A DNA stretch of 64,000 nucleotides from Algoriphagus faecimaris (GTDB lineage: Bacteria > Bacteroidota > Bacteroidia > Cytophagales > Cyclobacteriaceae), in contig NZ_FNAC01000018.1 of NCBI RefSeq assembly GCF_900101705.1, positions 21,703 through 85,702 on the forward strand, read 5' to 3'. Of the stretch, positions 63,617-64,000 are shown piece by piece. Within the stretch, counting starts at the first letter, position 1, and each line of letters starts with the position of its first letter. A program made the position numbers and the translations under genes. The notes under the pieces were generated by a model. It made no database searches. It saw only the letters and a program-made list of their open reading frames with translations, and had not been told where the DNA came from.

Positions 63617-64000
<384 letters not shown>

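Overview
The window reads as chromosome of a Bacteroidota bacterium of the Cytophagales, most likely Cyclobacteriaceae (Algoriphagus-like). This rests on a type IX secretion C-terminal domain, a SusD remnant, promoters of the TTG/TAnnTTTG type instead of the sigma70 type, weak Shine-Dalgarno signals, many VCBS/FG-GAP lipoproteins, and core gene clusters (parA-parB-DUF5683-dapB-lepB; rpsF-rpsR-rplI; prs-rplY-pth) in an order I associate with that group. The assignment is inference; no 16S gene is present.

Layout. 1-5.8 kb: end of an unknown gene, a large secreted GH128-like glycosidase and a sulfatase, suggesting polysaccharide use. 5.8-15.9 kb: a signalling block with a membrane kinase-like protein lacking its phospho-acceptor histidine, a 2,116-residue multi-PAS/GAF histidine kinase, and two single-domain response regulators that converge on one shared CTAG. 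16-20 kb: SRP RNA, transaldolase, a small protein plus FtsE, and an S41 protease lipoprotein, followed by a repeat-filled gap. 20.3-26 kb: subtilase, TPR protein, CCA-adding enzyme and small unknowns. 26-39.5 kb: housekeeping core (pyrG, yidC, parAB, dapB, lepB, ung, apaG, two methyltransferases, ribosomal proteins S6/S18/L9, tRNA-Gln). 39.5-46.6 kb: a tiny secreted four-cysteine peptide with a 6-bladed beta-propeller lipoprotein, a serine hydrolase, an EcsC-like protein, a Cys-cluster protein and an M14 peptidase. 46.8-51 kb: prs, rplY, pth, and a SAM-I riboswitch ahead of metZ. 51-59 kb: lipoproteins and hydrolases typical of SusCD neighbourhoods (FG-GAP/cytochrome-like protein, CutC, asparaginase, creatininase family, ASPIC/UnbV VCBS protein).

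The last 5 kb is accessory. Only the 3' end of a susD gene survives. It is abutted by a compact four-gene cassette of unknown function (a 248-aa protein, a DUF5675-like protein and two small membrane proteins). Next come about 1.1 kb of tandem repeats and a GC-rich structured block bracketed by 40-bp direct repeats, and then a very AT-rich stretch with broken gene ends, small membrane proteins including a CPBP-type protein, and an (AT)19 tract at the end of a gene that runs off the window. That stretch resembles a decaying toxin/immunity array.

The best candidates for something undescribed are the cassette at 59.2-61.0 kb with its structured flank, the histidine-less kinase, and the small peptide/propeller pair. 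No CRISPR array, rRNA operon or intact insertion sequence was seen.
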